Made by a program: the position numbers and the translations under genes. Source: Mesorhizobium onobrychidis (lineage in GTDB: Bacteria > Pseudomonadota > Alphaproteobacteria > Rhizobiales > Rhizobiaceae). From it: a stretch of DNA of 64,000 nucleotides. Position 1 is the stretch's first letter, and each line of letters begins with the position of its first letter. The stretch lies in NCBI RefSeq assembly GCF_024707545.1, contig NZ_CP062229.1, forward strand, positions 4,073,501 to 4,137,500. The letters run 5' to 3'. Below, piece after piece: positions 1 to 8,919 of the stretch. The notes beneath the pieces are model-generated. The model made no database searches and was not told where the DNA came from. It saw only the letters and a list, made by a program, of their open reading frames with translations.

Positions 1-788
1 CCGACGTCCATCTCGGATCGAAGGCGGCGAAGGCCGAGTTCCTGATCGATTTCCTGCGCCATCACGACGCCGATATCATCTATCTCGTCGGCGACATCGT
101 CGACGGCTGGCGGCTGAGACGGAACTGGCACTGGCCGCAGAGCCACAACGACGTCGTCCAGAAATTGCTGCGTAAGGCGCGCAAGGGCGCCAGCATCACC
201 TACATCGCCGGCAATCACGACGAGTTCGCGCGCCAGTTCCAAGGCGTGCATTTCGGCGGCATCGTCGTCGCCGACCGCGCCGTTCACGAGACCGCCGACG
301 GCAAACGTCTTCTTGTCATCCATGGCGACCAGTTCGACACTGTCGTCCACAATGCGCGCTGGCTGGCCTATCTTGGCGACTATGCCTACGACGCGGCCAT
401 GCTCGTCAACCGCGTGGTGACGCGGCTTCGCCAACTGCTTGGCCTGCCTTATTGGTCGTTTTCGTCCTGGGCCAAGGTCAACGTCAAAAAGGCGGTGAAT
501 TTCATCGGCTCGTTCCAAACCATGCTGACCGAGGAAGCGCGCCGCTCGCATGTCGACGGCGTGATCTGCGGGCACATCCACCATGCCGCGATCGAAAATT
601 ATGAGGACGTGCAATACATCAACACCGGCGATTGGGTGGAGAGCTGCACCGCGGTGGTCGAGCATTTCGACGGCCGGATGGAGATCCTGCACTGGGCGCA
701 CGTCCTGCCGGAGGCTCCGGTCGGCAGCGAAGTGCTCGTGCCGATCGACATCGTCGACATCAAAGGCAGGGCAGTCCAGGCTGCCTGA
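1..788 (+). CDS. LpxH-like metallophosphoesterase (5' end missing)
   Basis: The reading frame is open from the first complete codon (base 3), so the gene starts before the window. The protein shows the calcineurin-like metallophosphoesterase signature in order: D-V-H near the window edge, G-D-I-V-D about 30 residues later, the G-N-H-D-E block, and a C-terminal G-H-I-H-H block. These residues bind the two metal ions. The spacing resembles UDP-2,3-diacylglucosamine diphosphatase (LpxH), which makes lipid X at the cytoplasmic membrane in lipid A synthesis. Many alphaproteobacteria use LpxI for that step, so the exact substrate is uncertain. An MFS gene follows on the same strand after about 110 bases. 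The fold is certain; the substrate is inferred. Confidence 0.85.
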   Translation, partial: DVHLGSKAAKAEFLIDFLRHHDADIIYLVGDIVDGWRLRRNWHWPQSHNDVVQKLLRKARKGASITYIAGNHDEFARQFQGVHFGGIVVADRAVHETADGKRLLVIHGDQFDTVVHNARWLAYLGDYAYDAAMLVNRVVTRLRQLLGLPYWSFSSWAKVNVKKAVNFIGSFQTMLTEEARRSHVDGVICGHIHHAAIENYEDVQYINTGDWVESCTAVVEHFDGRMEILHWAHVLPEAPVGSEVLVPIDIVDIKGRAVQAA

Positions 789-898
789 CGCGATGATGCG
801 TTAGTCCAGGCGGTTTCGTCGCTTTTTTTGCCATGTTATGGGATCGGCGTGCGTTGCTGGCCGGCCGGTCGAATGCTGCGCCGACGGATTGCCTGTTG

Positions 899-2116
899 AT
901 GTCCTCCCTGCCGCCGCTTTCACCCGAACAACTCGTCAAGCCGCGTCATTTCGAACTGCGCATGGGCCTGATTTTCTTCACACTTTTCGTGCCGCTCGGA
1001 ATACATTTGCCATATTTCCCGCTGTGGTTGCAGGCAGCGGGTTTCGATGCCGAGCAGATAGCGGTCATTCTCGCAGCACCAATGTTCCTGCGCGTGGTGA
1101 CGACGCCATTGCTTACAGCACTGGCCGACAGGGCGAGCGACCGCGCTCATGTCTATGTCGCGCTGATGGCCGCATCTGTGGCTGCGTCCGCCGGTTATTT
1201 CCTGACGCCGACCTACGCCATAGTGCTCGCCGTTTCGCTGGCGCTCACCGTGGTCTGGACACCGCATTCGCCGATTGCCGATTCGCTGGCGCTATCGGGT
1301 GTGCGCCGCTTCGGCTCCAACTACGCAAGCATGCGCAAATGGGGATCGATCTCCTATCTGTGCGCAAATCTTGCGGGCGGTTTCATCCTGTCGGCGACCG
1401 GCGCCCAGGCTGTTCCGATGATCATCTTCGTGGCGTTTGGCGCCGCACTTGCCGTCGGACTGATCGCGCCGCGGCTCGGCCGTCCGCGCCGTGCCTCGCC
1501 GCTTTCGGCGGCCGACATCCAGCAATCGGCGCCAAAACTCCTCAACGCCTATTTCCTGTATTTCTCCATCGGCGTCGGCGTCATCACCGCCAGCCACGCG
1601 TTTCTCTACGGCTTCGTCTCGATCTACTGGAAATCGATCGGCATCGGCGATCAGGTTGTCGGGTTGCTTTGGGGCTGGGGTGTGGTGGCCGAGATCGGCA
1701 TGTTCATGGTCTTTACCCGGGTTTTCGGCTCCTTCTCGGTCGTGTCGATCATGGTGATGGCCGGGATAGGCGCGATCGTGCGCTGGATTGCCTTCCCCAT
1801 GATCTGGCCGCTCGGTCTTGGCATCGCCGGATTCTTCGCTGTCCAGACGCTGCATGCGGTCTCCGTGGCGCTGGTTTTGATCGGCCTGCAGAAAATGATC
1901 GGTGAGACGGTCGCGGAGGAACGCACCGGGGCCGCGCAAGGCATCGCCTATTTCTCCAACGGCTTTTTCACGGCCGTGGTGACGCTCATGTCCGGGCCTC
2001 TGTATGACCGCTTCGGCGTGGATGGTTTTTTTGCCATGGTTCCGATCGCCTTGGTCGGCCTTGTACTGATCGGGCTTGCCGCGCGTTCAGCCCCACAGCG
2101 CCGCATCGGGCGGTGA
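899..2116 (+). CDS. MFS permease, HcaT/MFS_1-like family
   Basis: This is a roughly 405-residue integral membrane protein with about twelve hydrophobic segments, typical of the major facilitator superfamily. The early block G-I-H-L-P-Y-F-P-L-W-L and the A-D-R-A-S-D-R loop between TM2 and TM3 resemble the nucleoside/phenylpropionate (HcaT-like) branch. The ATG at 899 is preferred over an in-frame ATG 66 bases upstream because the extra residues are polar and the family begins shortly before TM1. The substrate cannot be read from sequence. Its 3' end overlaps the convergent dipeptide epimerase gene by 30 bases, so the stop codons lie inside each other's coding region. Role: import or efflux of a small organic solute across the inner membrane. 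Confidence 0.85.
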   Translation: MSSLPPLSPEQLVKPRHFELRMGLIFFTLFVPLGIHLPYFPLWLQAAGFDAEQIAVILAAPMFLRVVTTPLLTALADRASDRAHVYVALMAASVAASAGYFLTPTYAIVLAVSLALTVVWTPHSPIADSLALSGVRRFGSNYASMRKWGSISYLCANLAGGFILSATGAQAVPMIIFVAFGAALAVGLIAPRLGRPRRASPLSAADIQQSAPKLLNAYFLYFSIGVGVITASHAFLYGFVSIYWKSIGIGDQVVGLLWGWGVVAEIGMFMVFTRVFGSFSVVSIMVMAGIGAIVRWIAFPMIWPLGLGIAGFFAVQTLHAVSVALVLIGLQKMIGETVAEERTGAAQGIAYFSNGFFTAVVTLMSGPLYDRFGVDGFFAMVPIALVGLVLIGLAARSAPQRRIGR

Positions 2117-3070
2117 CACCAGTGAACCTTGGTAGACGAGACCGGGAACACGGTCGCGGGCAAGCAGCAGCGGCCCGTCGAGATCGACGAAATCGGCATC
2201 CTGCGCCAAGAGCACGGCCGGCGCCATGGCCAATGACGTGCCGACCATGCAGCCGACCATGATGGCAAAACCCAGTTCGCGGGCGCGATCGCGAAGGACG
2301 AGAGCAGCGGTCAAGCCGCCCGACTTGTCGAGCTTGATGTTGACGGCATCGTAAAGGCCGACAAGCGAGGCAAGGCCCCCGGCCTCATGCACGCTTTCAT
2401 CGGCGCAGATCGGCACCGGATGCGCGATGTGGCGAAGGATGCCGTCACGGCCCGCCGGCAGCGGCTGTTCAATCAGGGCGATGCCGTATTCGGCGGCAAA
2501 GGCGAGATTTGCAACGATGTTGTCGTCGCTCCAGCCCTCATTAGCGTCCAGGATGATGCGGCTCGCCGGTGCCGCCTCTCTAAGCGCGCGGATACGGGCC
2601 ATATCGTTGTCGCCGCCGATCTTGACCTTGAGCAGCGGGCGCTGGGCGTTGGCGCGGGCCTGGGCTGCCATCGCTTCGGGCTCACCGAGCGACAGAGTGT
2701 AGGCCGTCTCAAGCGCCCTCGGCGGAGCCGTGCAGATGCTGAAAGCGACCGGCTTGCCTGTGATCTTCGCCTCCAGGTCCCATAGCGCGGAGTCGACGGC
2801 GTTGCGCGCCGCGCCCGCCGGCATGGCGTCGAGCAGCGCGGCCCGGCTGATGCCGCCTTGAATCTGCTCCCGCATCGCCTCGATCGCATCGCGCACACCG
2901 TCCATCGTTTCGCCATAGCGCTTATAGGGCACGCATTCGCCGCGCCCGCTATGGTTGGCTTGGCTGATCGTCACTGTGATGACCTCGGCCTCGGTCTTCG
3001 AACCGCGCGAAATGGTGAAGGTCCCGGCGATGGGAAAGCGCTCGGACTCGACCGAAATGACACGCGCCAT
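2087..3070 (-). CDS. L-Ala-D/L-Glu (dipeptide) epimerase, enolase superfamily
   Basis: A 327-residue enolase-superfamily protein of the muconate lactonising subgroup. Visible motifs are the catalytic K-V-K pair in L-L-K-V-K-I-G-G, the metal ligands in D-A-N-E-G-W, I-E-Q-P-L-P and C-A-D-E-S, and the second catalytic lysine in N-I-K-L-D-K-S-G-G. This set matches dipeptide epimerases (YcjG/YkfB), which interconvert L-Ala-D-Glu and L-Ala-L-Glu so that murein peptides can be recycled. The reaction is cytoplasmic. Length is usual for the family. Dipeptide specificity in this superfamily varies, so Ala-Glu is the best guess rather than shown. The gene is convergent with the MFS gene, which could in principle carry a related solute, but nothing in the sequence proves a link. 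Confidence 0.85.
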   Translation of the reverse strand: MARVISVESERFPIAGTFTISRGSKTEAEVITVTISQANHSGRGECVPYKRYGETMDGVRDAIEAMREQIQGGISRAALLDAMPAGAARNAVDSALWDLEAKITGKPVAFSICTAPPRALETAYTLSLGEPEAMAAQARANAQRPLLKVKIGGDNDMARIRALREAAPASRIILDANEGWSDDNIVANLAFAAEYGIALIEQPLPAGRDGILRHIAHPVPICADESVHEAGGLASLVGLYDAVNIKLDKSGGLTAALVLRDRARELGFAIMVGCMVGTSLAMAPAVLLAQDADFVDLDGPLLLARDRVPGLVYQGSLVSPPDAALWG

Positions 3071-3170
3071 ATTTTTCTGCTCCGGCTGTGCGACAACAAG
3101 CTTGTCGGCAAATCGACAGGTGGGTTTCGTCAGGTTAAACAGACTGGCCCGTCAGGCTAAACAGGACGCC

Positions 3171-4358
3171 ATGTTGACGATCCGCAAACGCTTCGCAAGC
3201 GGCACGACTGCCAAGGAGGCCGACCACCAGCCGCGCGTTGTGGTCGGCGAGGAGGACGGCGTTCTCGGCTGCGCTTTCTCCGGAAACTGGACGACGCGCA
3301 CCGTGACGCTGGTCGACGCCGAGATGCGCAAGATCGAGAAACGCAGCGGTTTCCAGACGCTGGCGCTCGACCTTTCGCACATCGAGAAGATGGATACCGC
3401 CGGGGCCTGGGTGATCGACCGTCTGGTCAGCGCCTTCGAAAAGAAGGGTGTGGAAATCACGATGCAGGGGCAAGGCGAGATTGCCTCGATCCTGCTCGGC
3501 GCCGTCGGTGACGCGGTTCGACGCGAACCTGATTCCGGCACCGTTAGGCCGCCGAATATCATCATTCGCGGGCTCGAGGCGGTTGGCCGGCGCGTCTATG
3601 AGATGCGTGACGATTTCCTGGCCGCGATGAACATACTGGGCGCAACGATACGCGGCTCGCAGATGAAGCTTGGCCGCGGCCATGCGGTCAATCCGGCGGC
3701 GATCTTCAACCAGATGGACCGCATGGGCGTCGGCGCCATCCCGGTGGTCGTGCTGATGTCGGCCATCGTCGGGGCGATCGTCGCTCAGCAAGGCGCCTAT
3801 CAGCTCAGCTATTTCGGCGCCGATATCTTCGTCGTCGACCTGGTCGGCGTGCTGATCCTGCGCGAGCTCGGCGTGCTGATGACCGCGATCATGATCGCCG
3901 GCCGTTCGGGCAGCGCCATTACGGCTGAAATCGGCTCGATGAAAATGCGCGAGGAGGTCGACGCGCTGAAGGTCATCGGGCTCAATCCAATCGGCGTGCT
4001 GGTGTTTCCGCGGCTGGTCGCGCTGGTGATCGCACTGCCTTGCCTGACGATCATCGCCAATTTCGCCGCACTTGGCGGCGGCATCGCGGCGGCATGGCTC
4101 TATTCCGACATCGCACCGGCCGCCTTCATCGACCGGCTGCGCGTCGCCATCGATCTCAGCACCATCTTTGCCGGGCTGATCAAGGCGCCGTTCATGGCCA
4201 TGATCATCGGCACGATCGCCTCGGTCGAAGGCATGAAGGTTGGCGGCAGCGCCGAATCGCTGGGACAACACGTGACCGCTTCGGTGGTGAAGTCGATCTT
4301 CGTGGTCATCATCCTCGATGGGCTTTTCGCCATGTTCTACGCAGCGATCGAGTTCTGA
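3171..4358 (+). CDS. MlaE-type ABC permease with N-terminal STAS domain
   Basis: A 395-residue permease of the MlaE/YrbE family, first gene of a lipid-transport operon. Residues about 25-125 form a STAS-like domain (L-A-L-D-L-S-H-I-E-K-M-D-T-A-G-A-W), followed by about 250 residues with five or so membrane segments and the MlaE loop E-I-G-S-M-K-M-R-E-E-V-D-A-L. E. coli keeps the STAS protein (MlaB) as a separate gene; here it is fused to the permease. The ATG at 3171 is chosen because the longer open frame upstream is antisense to the epimerase gene and gives no family-like sequence. The complex is expected in the inner membrane, moving phospholipid between inner and outer membranes. The next gene starts one base after its stop codon. 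Confidence 0.9.
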   Translation: MLTIRKRFASGTTAKEADHQPRVVVGEEDGVLGCAFSGNWTTRTVTLVDAEMRKIEKRSGFQTLALDLSHIEKMDTAGAWVIDRLVSAFEKKGVEITMQGQGEIASILLGAVGDAVRREPDSGTVRPPNIIIRGLEAVGRRVYEMRDDFLAAMNILGATIRGSQMKLGRGHAVNPAAIFNQMDRMGVGAIPVVVLMSAIVGAIVAQQGAYQLSYFGADIFVVDLVGVLILRELGVLMTAIMIAGRSGSAITAEIGSMKMREEVDALKVIGLNPIGVLVFPRLVALVIALPCLTIIANFAALGGGIAAAWLYSDIAPAAFIDRLRVAIDLSTIFAGLIKAPFMAMIIGTIASVEGMKVGGSAESLGQHVTASVVKSIFVVIILDGLFAMFYAAIEF

Positions 4359-4359
4359 C

Positions 4360-5181
4360 ATGGCGACGCAGGGCAGCACAAAGGCGACTGGGGTTGCGGA
4401 AGGGGCCGACGAAGACGAGATCGTGCTTTCCGCGCACGACATCACCGTGTCCTTCGGCGACAAGGTCATTCTCGACAGATTGTCGCTCGATATCAGGCGC
4501 GGCGAGATCCTCGGCTTTGTCGGCGCCTCTGGTGCCGGCAAGTCGGTTCTCCTGCGCACCATCCTCGGCCTGGTGCACAAGCAGTCGGGAACGATCAAGC
4601 TGTTCGGCGTCGATGTCGAAAAGGCGAGCGAGAGGGAGCGTCTTCGCATCGACATGCGCCTTGGCGTCCTCTTTCAGCACGGCGCGCTGTTTTCGGCGCT
4701 CACGGTTCTCGAAAACGTGCAGGTGCCGATGCGCGAATATCTCGATTTGCCGAAAAAGCTGATGGACGAGCTGGCGATGCTCAAGGTCGAACTGGTCGGG
4801 TTGCCGCCGGATGCGGCGCAGAAATTCCCGTCCGAGCTTTCCGGCGGCATGATCAAGCGTGCGGCGCTGGCGCGCGCCCTGGCGCTCGACCCCGACATCG
4901 TGTTCCTGGACGAGCCGACATCCGGCCTCGATCCGATCAGCGCGGCTGAGTTCGACGAACTGGTCGTCAAGCTGCGCGATACCATGGATCTGACCGTGTA
5001 CATGGTCACGCACGATCTCGACACGCTGTTCACCGCTTGTGATCGGGTGGCCGTGCTCGGCAACAAGAAAGTGCTGGTCGAAGGCACGATCGACGAGATG
5101 CTCAGAAGCGAGGAACCCTGGGTGAAATCCTATTTTCGCGGAAAACGTGCGCGGCAACTTGATCTTGCGGCCCGCGCGTAG
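4360..5181 (+). CDS. MlaF-type ABC transporter ATP-binding protein
   Basis: A 273-residue ABC ATPase with Walker A G-A-S-G-A-G-K-S, signature L-S-G-G-M, Walker B I-V-F-L-D-E-P and the H-loop in M-V-T-H-D-L-D. L-S-G-G-M-(I/Q)-K-R rather than the usual L-S-G-G-Q is characteristic of MlaF/Ttg2A. The ATG at 4360 follows the permease stop codon by one base, which implies translational coupling. It should energise the STAS-permease from the cytoplasmic side together with the MCE protein encoded next. About 20 residues of Gly/Glu-rich sequence precede the ABC domain. Confidence 0.92.
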   Translation: MATQGSTKATGVAEGADEDEIVLSAHDITVSFGDKVILDRLSLDIRRGEILGFVGASGAGKSVLLRTILGLVHKQSGTIKLFGVDVEKASERERLRIDMRLGVLFQHGALFSALTVLENVQVPMREYLDLPKKLMDELAMLKVELVGLPPDAAQKFPSELSGGMIKRAALARALALDPDIVFLDEPTSGLDPISAAEFDELVVKLRDTMDLTVYMVTHDLDTLFTACDRVAVLGNKKVLVEGTIDEMLRSEEPWVKSYFRGKRARQLDLAARA

Positions 5182-5195
5182 CCATAAGTGGATAA

Positions 5196-6569
5196 ATGGA
5201 AACCAGAGCCAACTACGTCATTGTCGGCATTTTCACGCTAGCCGCGATCCTGGCAGCATTCGCGTTCGTCTATTGGACGGCCGCGATCGGCGAGAGGGGT
5301 GAGACGGCGATGCTGCGGGTGCGCATTCCGGGATCAGCTTCCGGTCTCGGCCGCGGCAGTTTCGTGCTGTTCAACGGCGTCAGGGTTGGGGATGTAAGGC
5401 GCGTCTATATCGACCTCGCCAACCCGACCGCCGCCATAGCCGAAGCCGAAATAGGCCGCACGACGCCGATCACCAAATCGACGCAGGCCGATATCGGCCT
5501 TGCTACCCTCACCGGTCAGGCCAATATCGAACTCAGGGGCGCCGACCTCAAGGAGGTCAACCTTCTCGACCAGGCGGAGGCGGAGGGCCGCGTCGCCGAG
5601 ATCGTCGCCAACCCGTCGGCGGTCACCAACCTGTTGCAGACAGCCCAGAACATCTTCACCCGCGCCGATACGGTTCTCACCCAGCTCGAAGGCTTCACCA
5701 GGGACGTTCGCGGGCCGCTGACGCAGACCGTCAACAATGTGCAGACCTTCTCCGACGCGCTGGCCAAGAACTCTGACGGCATCGACAAATTCCTCGCCAG
5801 CGTCAGTTCGCTGTCGGACGAGTTGAGGGGCGTCTCGGGCAAGCTCGACGGCACGCTGAAGGCGGCGGAAGGGCTGCTCAACGCCGTCGACAAGGATCAG
5901 ATCAAGAGCATTGTCGCCAATGTCGATATGGTGACCGAGAACCTGAAGGAAACCAGCAAGCAGTTCGACACGGTCGTCAGGAATGTCGACACCGCGGTGG
6001 GATCGATCAACGATTTCGCCCAACGGACGCAAGGCACGCTGGCCAAGGTCGACGGCGTTCTCGACGGCATCGACCCGGCACAGGTTCGCACCGCGCTGAC
6101 CAACATCCAGAAGGCCAGCGAAAACGCCAACGAGGCTGCCGCCGACATCGCCAAGGTTACCAACAAATTCGCCAACCGGGCCGACGATATCGACCAGACG
6201 ATCAAGGACGCGCAACAGCTCGCGGAGCGTCTCAACGACGCTTCGGTGCGCGTCGACGGCATCCTCGCCAAGGTCGATACATTGCTCGGCTCAGGCCAGG
6301 CCGACGGCATGATAGCCGATGCCAGGAATACGCTGAAATCGTTCAAGCAGGTCGCCGACACGCTGAACGCCCGCCTCGGCACCATCACCGACAATCTGGC
6401 GCGATTCTCCGGTCAGGGCCTGCAGGACGTCGAGGCGCTGGTCCAGGACAGCCGCCGTTCGATCAGCCGCATCGAAGAGGCGGTGACGGATCTCAGCCGC
6501 AATCCGCAGCGGATCCTGTCAGGCGGCGAAGGCGAGGTTCGGCAATTCGACGGCAGGGCGCGGCGTTGA
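5196..6569 (+). CDS. MlaD-type MCE-domain lipid transport protein
   Basis: A 457-residue protein with one N-terminal membrane anchor (residues about 5-28), an MCE domain (about 35-115, including G-L-G-R-G-S-F-V-L-F-N-G-V-R-V-G and the L-T-G-Q-A-N-I-E-L strand) and a long helical tail of about 330 residues rich in Val, Asp, Leu and Asn. E. coli MlaD is only about 183 residues, so the tail is far longer; such tails in other MCE proteins form a periplasm-spanning coiled tube. It is expected to oligomerise in the inner membrane and hold lipid in the periplasm. It begins 14 bases after the ATPase gene and its stop codon overlaps the possible TTG start of the lipoprotein gene. Confidence 0.9.
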   Translation: METRANYVIVGIFTLAAILAAFAFVYWTAAIGERGETAMLRVRIPGSASGLGRGSFVLFNGVRVGDVRRVYIDLANPTAAIAEAEIGRTTPITKSTQADIGLATLTGQANIELRGADLKEVNLLDQAEAEGRVAEIVANPSAVTNLLQTAQNIFTRADTVLTQLEGFTRDVRGPLTQTVNNVQTFSDALAKNSDGIDKFLASVSSLSDELRGVSGKLDGTLKAAEGLLNAVDKDQIKSIVANVDMVTENLKETSKQFDTVVRNVDTAVGSINDFAQRTQGTLAKVDGVLDGIDPAQVRTALTNIQKASENANEAAADIAKVTNKFANRADDIDQTIKDAQQLAERLNDASVRVDGILAKVDTLLGSGQADGMIADARNTLKSFKQVADTLNARLGTITDNLARFSGQGLQDVEALVQDSRRSISRIEEAVTDLSRNPQRILSGGEGEVRQFDGRARR

Positions 6570-6658
6570 CTTCGGCTTTCGCCCGCCCCAAGAACAGCAG
6601 GCAAGTGCACTGCGGAAGCGGATTGCTCATACGATTCGGGGGACAACGGGGATCGCGT

Positions 6659-7285
6659 GTGAAGTCGGTGGTGCTTAAATTGGGCGGGGTCAAATCGGGC
6701 GGGCTCAAAGCGGGCGTGGCATTGCTTACGCTTTCGCTAGCCGGTTGCGCGTTTTTGCCGGGCGGCGGGCCGGCGCCCCTGGACACATTCGAACTGTCGG
6801 CGCCGCCGCTCGATGCGCGCGGCCGCAGCCGCCGCCAGATCCTCATTGCCCAACCCTCCGCGCTCAAGGCGCTGGACAGCCAGAACATCGTTATCAAGCC
6901 GTCTGTGCATTCGATCCAGTACCTCAAGGGCGCGCAATGGGCCGATCGGCTGCCGCTGATCGTGCAGGCGCGGCTGGCCGAGACATTCCAGCGCTCGGGC
7001 AGCTTCGCCGGTGTCGGCAAGCCGGGCGAGGGGCTGGCGATCGACTATCAGGTGATCGTCGAAGTCCGTTCCTTCGAAGTCCGGGTTGACGGCGGCGAAC
7101 ATGCCGAGGTCGAGCTGTTCGTGCGGATACTGAACGACCGCAATGGCGAGGTGCGCGCCTCGAAGAGCTTTACCGCGACCGCGCCCGTCTCCGGCGGCGG
7201 CAACCAGGCCTATGTCGGCGCGCTCGACCGCGCATTCGGCGATGCCGCCAAGGACATCGTCCGCTGGACCGATTCGGTGATCTGA
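6659..7285 (+). CDS. ABC-type transport auxiliary lipoprotein (PqiC/LptE-like)
   Basis: The protein has a basic N-terminus, a hydrophobic stretch and the lipobox L-A-G-C, so it should be exported and lipid-anchored. The rest (D-T-F-E-L-S-A-P to the end) resembles the ABC_trans_aux family found beside MCE operons, which dock the transporter at the outer membrane. I chose GTG 6659 because it gives a normal 30-residue signal peptide and has a purine-rich stretch upstream; a TTG at 6566, inside the stop codon of the MCE gene, would add 31 residues. It is the last gene of the operon starting at 3171. About 460 bases without a gene follow. Confidence 0.85.
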   Translation: MKSVVLKLGGVKSGGLKAGVALLTLSLAGCAFLPGGGPAPLDTFELSAPPLDARGRSRRQILIAQPSALKALDSQNIVIKPSVHSIQYLKGAQWADRLPLIVQARLAETFQRSGSFAGVGKPGEGLAIDYQVIVEVRSFEVRVDGGEHAEVELFVRILNDRNGEVRASKSFTATAPVSGGGNQAYVGALDRAFGDAAKDIVRWTDSVI

Positions 7286-7749
7286 TACAGCCGGAACTGC
7301 CGGGCGCAGCTTAGGATCAAACTCAATCACCTGGCTGCCGCCAATGGCCGAGACGGGTGGGGAACTGCCGTCCGTTTCGACGACTGGAACGAGCAGGGAG
7401 CGCCAATTACCGACCTTCCCGGCGCTTCTCCAAAGCCGCCCTTCGCGCTACAGCTTTGAATCGACCCCCTTTCGGACGTAGACAGCGACTTGCATGAAGG
7501 TCTGATTTGGCTACGGCCAGCGGCTTTGTGGGCGATGGAAAGCCGCAACGTTCGCCTGCTTCGCCGCGGAGACGCTGCGTGTTCCGCCGGGGACATAGCG
7601 CCAGCAAGCAAGCTCCGGATCCGCTGCCTTGCCTCCCGCAGCGACGACGCCCAGAGCTCCAGCGTCTCGATCGAAACGCCCGTCATCCATGATCTCCGAA
7701 TCATGGCGACCCATCGATTCAGCAACAAGAAAAGAACGCAGCTGCAACG
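7286..7749. other. Gene-free stretch between lipoprotein and aldose epimerase genes
   Basis: No convincing complete gene is present. Frames on both strands give Arg/Ser-rich translations without family character. One short minus-strand stretch looks like the start of a transposase and is listed separately. The interval marks the left border of a looser accessory block reaching to about 12.35 kb. Confidence 0.5.
7602..7686 (-). pseudogene. Possible N-terminal remnant of an IS701-type transposase
   Basis: The minus strand reads M-T-G-V-S-I-E-T-L-E-L-W-A-S-S-L-R-E and then about nine more residues (A-R-Q-R-I-R-S-L-L). This resembles my recollection of how IS701-family transposases begin (E-T-L-E-L-W-A-S-S-L-R-E-V-K). 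After residue 28 the resemblance stops, and no DDE catalytic region or terminal inverted repeats are visible nearby. With fewer than 30 matching residues this is a weak call, but it would explain the disordered sequence around it. Confidence 0.35.
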
Positions 7750-8919
7750 CTAGGACGCGTCGGTGGAGAATTTGTGTATCGTAGTCGACTTCAGCGTTTC
7801 GCCCGGTTTCAGCACCGTCGTTGGAAATGACGGCTTGTTCGGCGAATCCGGGAAGTGCTGCGTCTCAAGGCAGAAGCCGTCGGTCTGGCGGTATTGCTGA
7901 CCGGCCGCGCCGACGAGCGTCGAATCGAGGAAGTTGCCGCTGTAGAACTGGACGCCGGGCTCGGTGGTCGAGATCTCCATGATCCGGCCCGAGCGCGGCT
8001 CGTAGACTCGGGCGGCGAGCGAAAGTCCACCACCCGACCGGTTCAGCACGAAGTTGTGATCGTATCCGCGGCCATAGGCCATCTGTGGGTCGTTCGAGCG
8101 GATGCGTGCGCCGATCGGCGCCCCTTGGCGGAAGTCGAACGGCGTGGCGGTCACGGAGGCGAGCTGCCCGGTCGGGATCAAGGTCGCATCGACCGGCGTG
8201 AAGCGATCGGCGTTGATCGTGAGGATGTGATCGTCGATCCCACCCGTGCCGTCGCCGGCGAGATTGAAGTAGGAATGACTCGTGAGATTGACCACGGTTG
8301 GTTTGTCGGTCGTCGCCTCGTAGTCGATGCGCAGCTCGTTGTCGTTGGTGAGGCTATAGACGACCTGGACCGTGAGCGTGCCGGGATAGCCTTCCTCGCC
8401 ATCCTTGCTCGTGTAGTTGAGCCGCGCTGCGGCGCCGCTGACGCTGCTCAGCGGTTCGACCGCCCAGACGACCTTGTCGAAGCCTTTCGTGCCGCCGTGC
8501 AGGCTGTTCGGCCCGTTATTGGCGGCGAGTTGGTATTGCGTGCGGTCGAGCGTGAACTTCGCGCCGCCGATGCGATTGCCGTAGCGCCCGATCAAGGCGC
8601 CGAAATAGGGGTTCATGGATTCGTAGTCGGCGAGTTCCTTGAAGCCGAGCACGACGTTGTCGAGCTTGCCCCAGCGGTCGGGCACATTGATCGCCGTGAT
8701 GATACCGCCATAGGCGATGAACTTGACGGACGCGCCCCTGTCGTTGGTGAGCGTGTAGAGATCGACGGCTTTGCCGTCCTGCGTGTTTCCGAATGGGGTC
8801 TTGTCCACAGAGCCGGCGCCGGCGCTCGTTCCCGTCAGCAGCACGCCCATGCCGAGCACGGCCGCGCCGAGCACTGACCTATGCCAGGTACGCGACCTGT
8901 TTGGTTCGATCGGCGTCAT
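7750..8919 (-). CDS. Exported aldose 1-epimerase (GalM family)
   Basis: A 389-residue galactose mutarotase-like protein that interconverts alpha and beta anomers of aldoses. Catalytic regions are recognisable: N-G-P-N-S-L-H-G-G with the first histidine, T-S-H-S-Y-F-N-L with the second, and the C-terminal C-L-E-T-Q-H-F-P-D-S block with the catalytic glutamate. Residues about 12-36 form a Sec-type signal peptide (hydrophobic core then T-S-A-G-A-G-S), so it should act in the periplasm, unlike cytoplasmic E. coli GalM. It stands alone, with gene-poor sequence on both sides and no sugar-transport genes adjacent, so the physiological sugar is unknown. Confidence 0.9.
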   Translation of the reverse strand: MTPIEPNRSRTWHRSVLGAAVLGMGVLLTGTSAGAGSVDKTPFGNTQDGKAVDLYTLTNDRGASVKFIAYGGIITAINVPDRWGKLDNVVLGFKELADYESMNPYFGALIGRYGNRIGGAKFTLDRTQYQLAANNGPNSLHGGTKGFDKVVWAVEPLSSVSGAAARLNYTSKDGEEGYPGTLTVQVVYSLTNDNELRIDYEATTDKPTVVNLTSHSYFNLAGDGTGGIDDHILTINADRFTPVDATLIPTGQLASVTATPFDFRQGAPIGARIRSNDPQMAYGRGYDHNFVLNRSGGGLSLAARVYEPRSGRIMEISTTEPGVQFYSGNFLDSTLVGAAGQQYRQTDGFCLETQHFPDSPNKPSFPTTVLKPGETLKSTTIHKFSTDAS

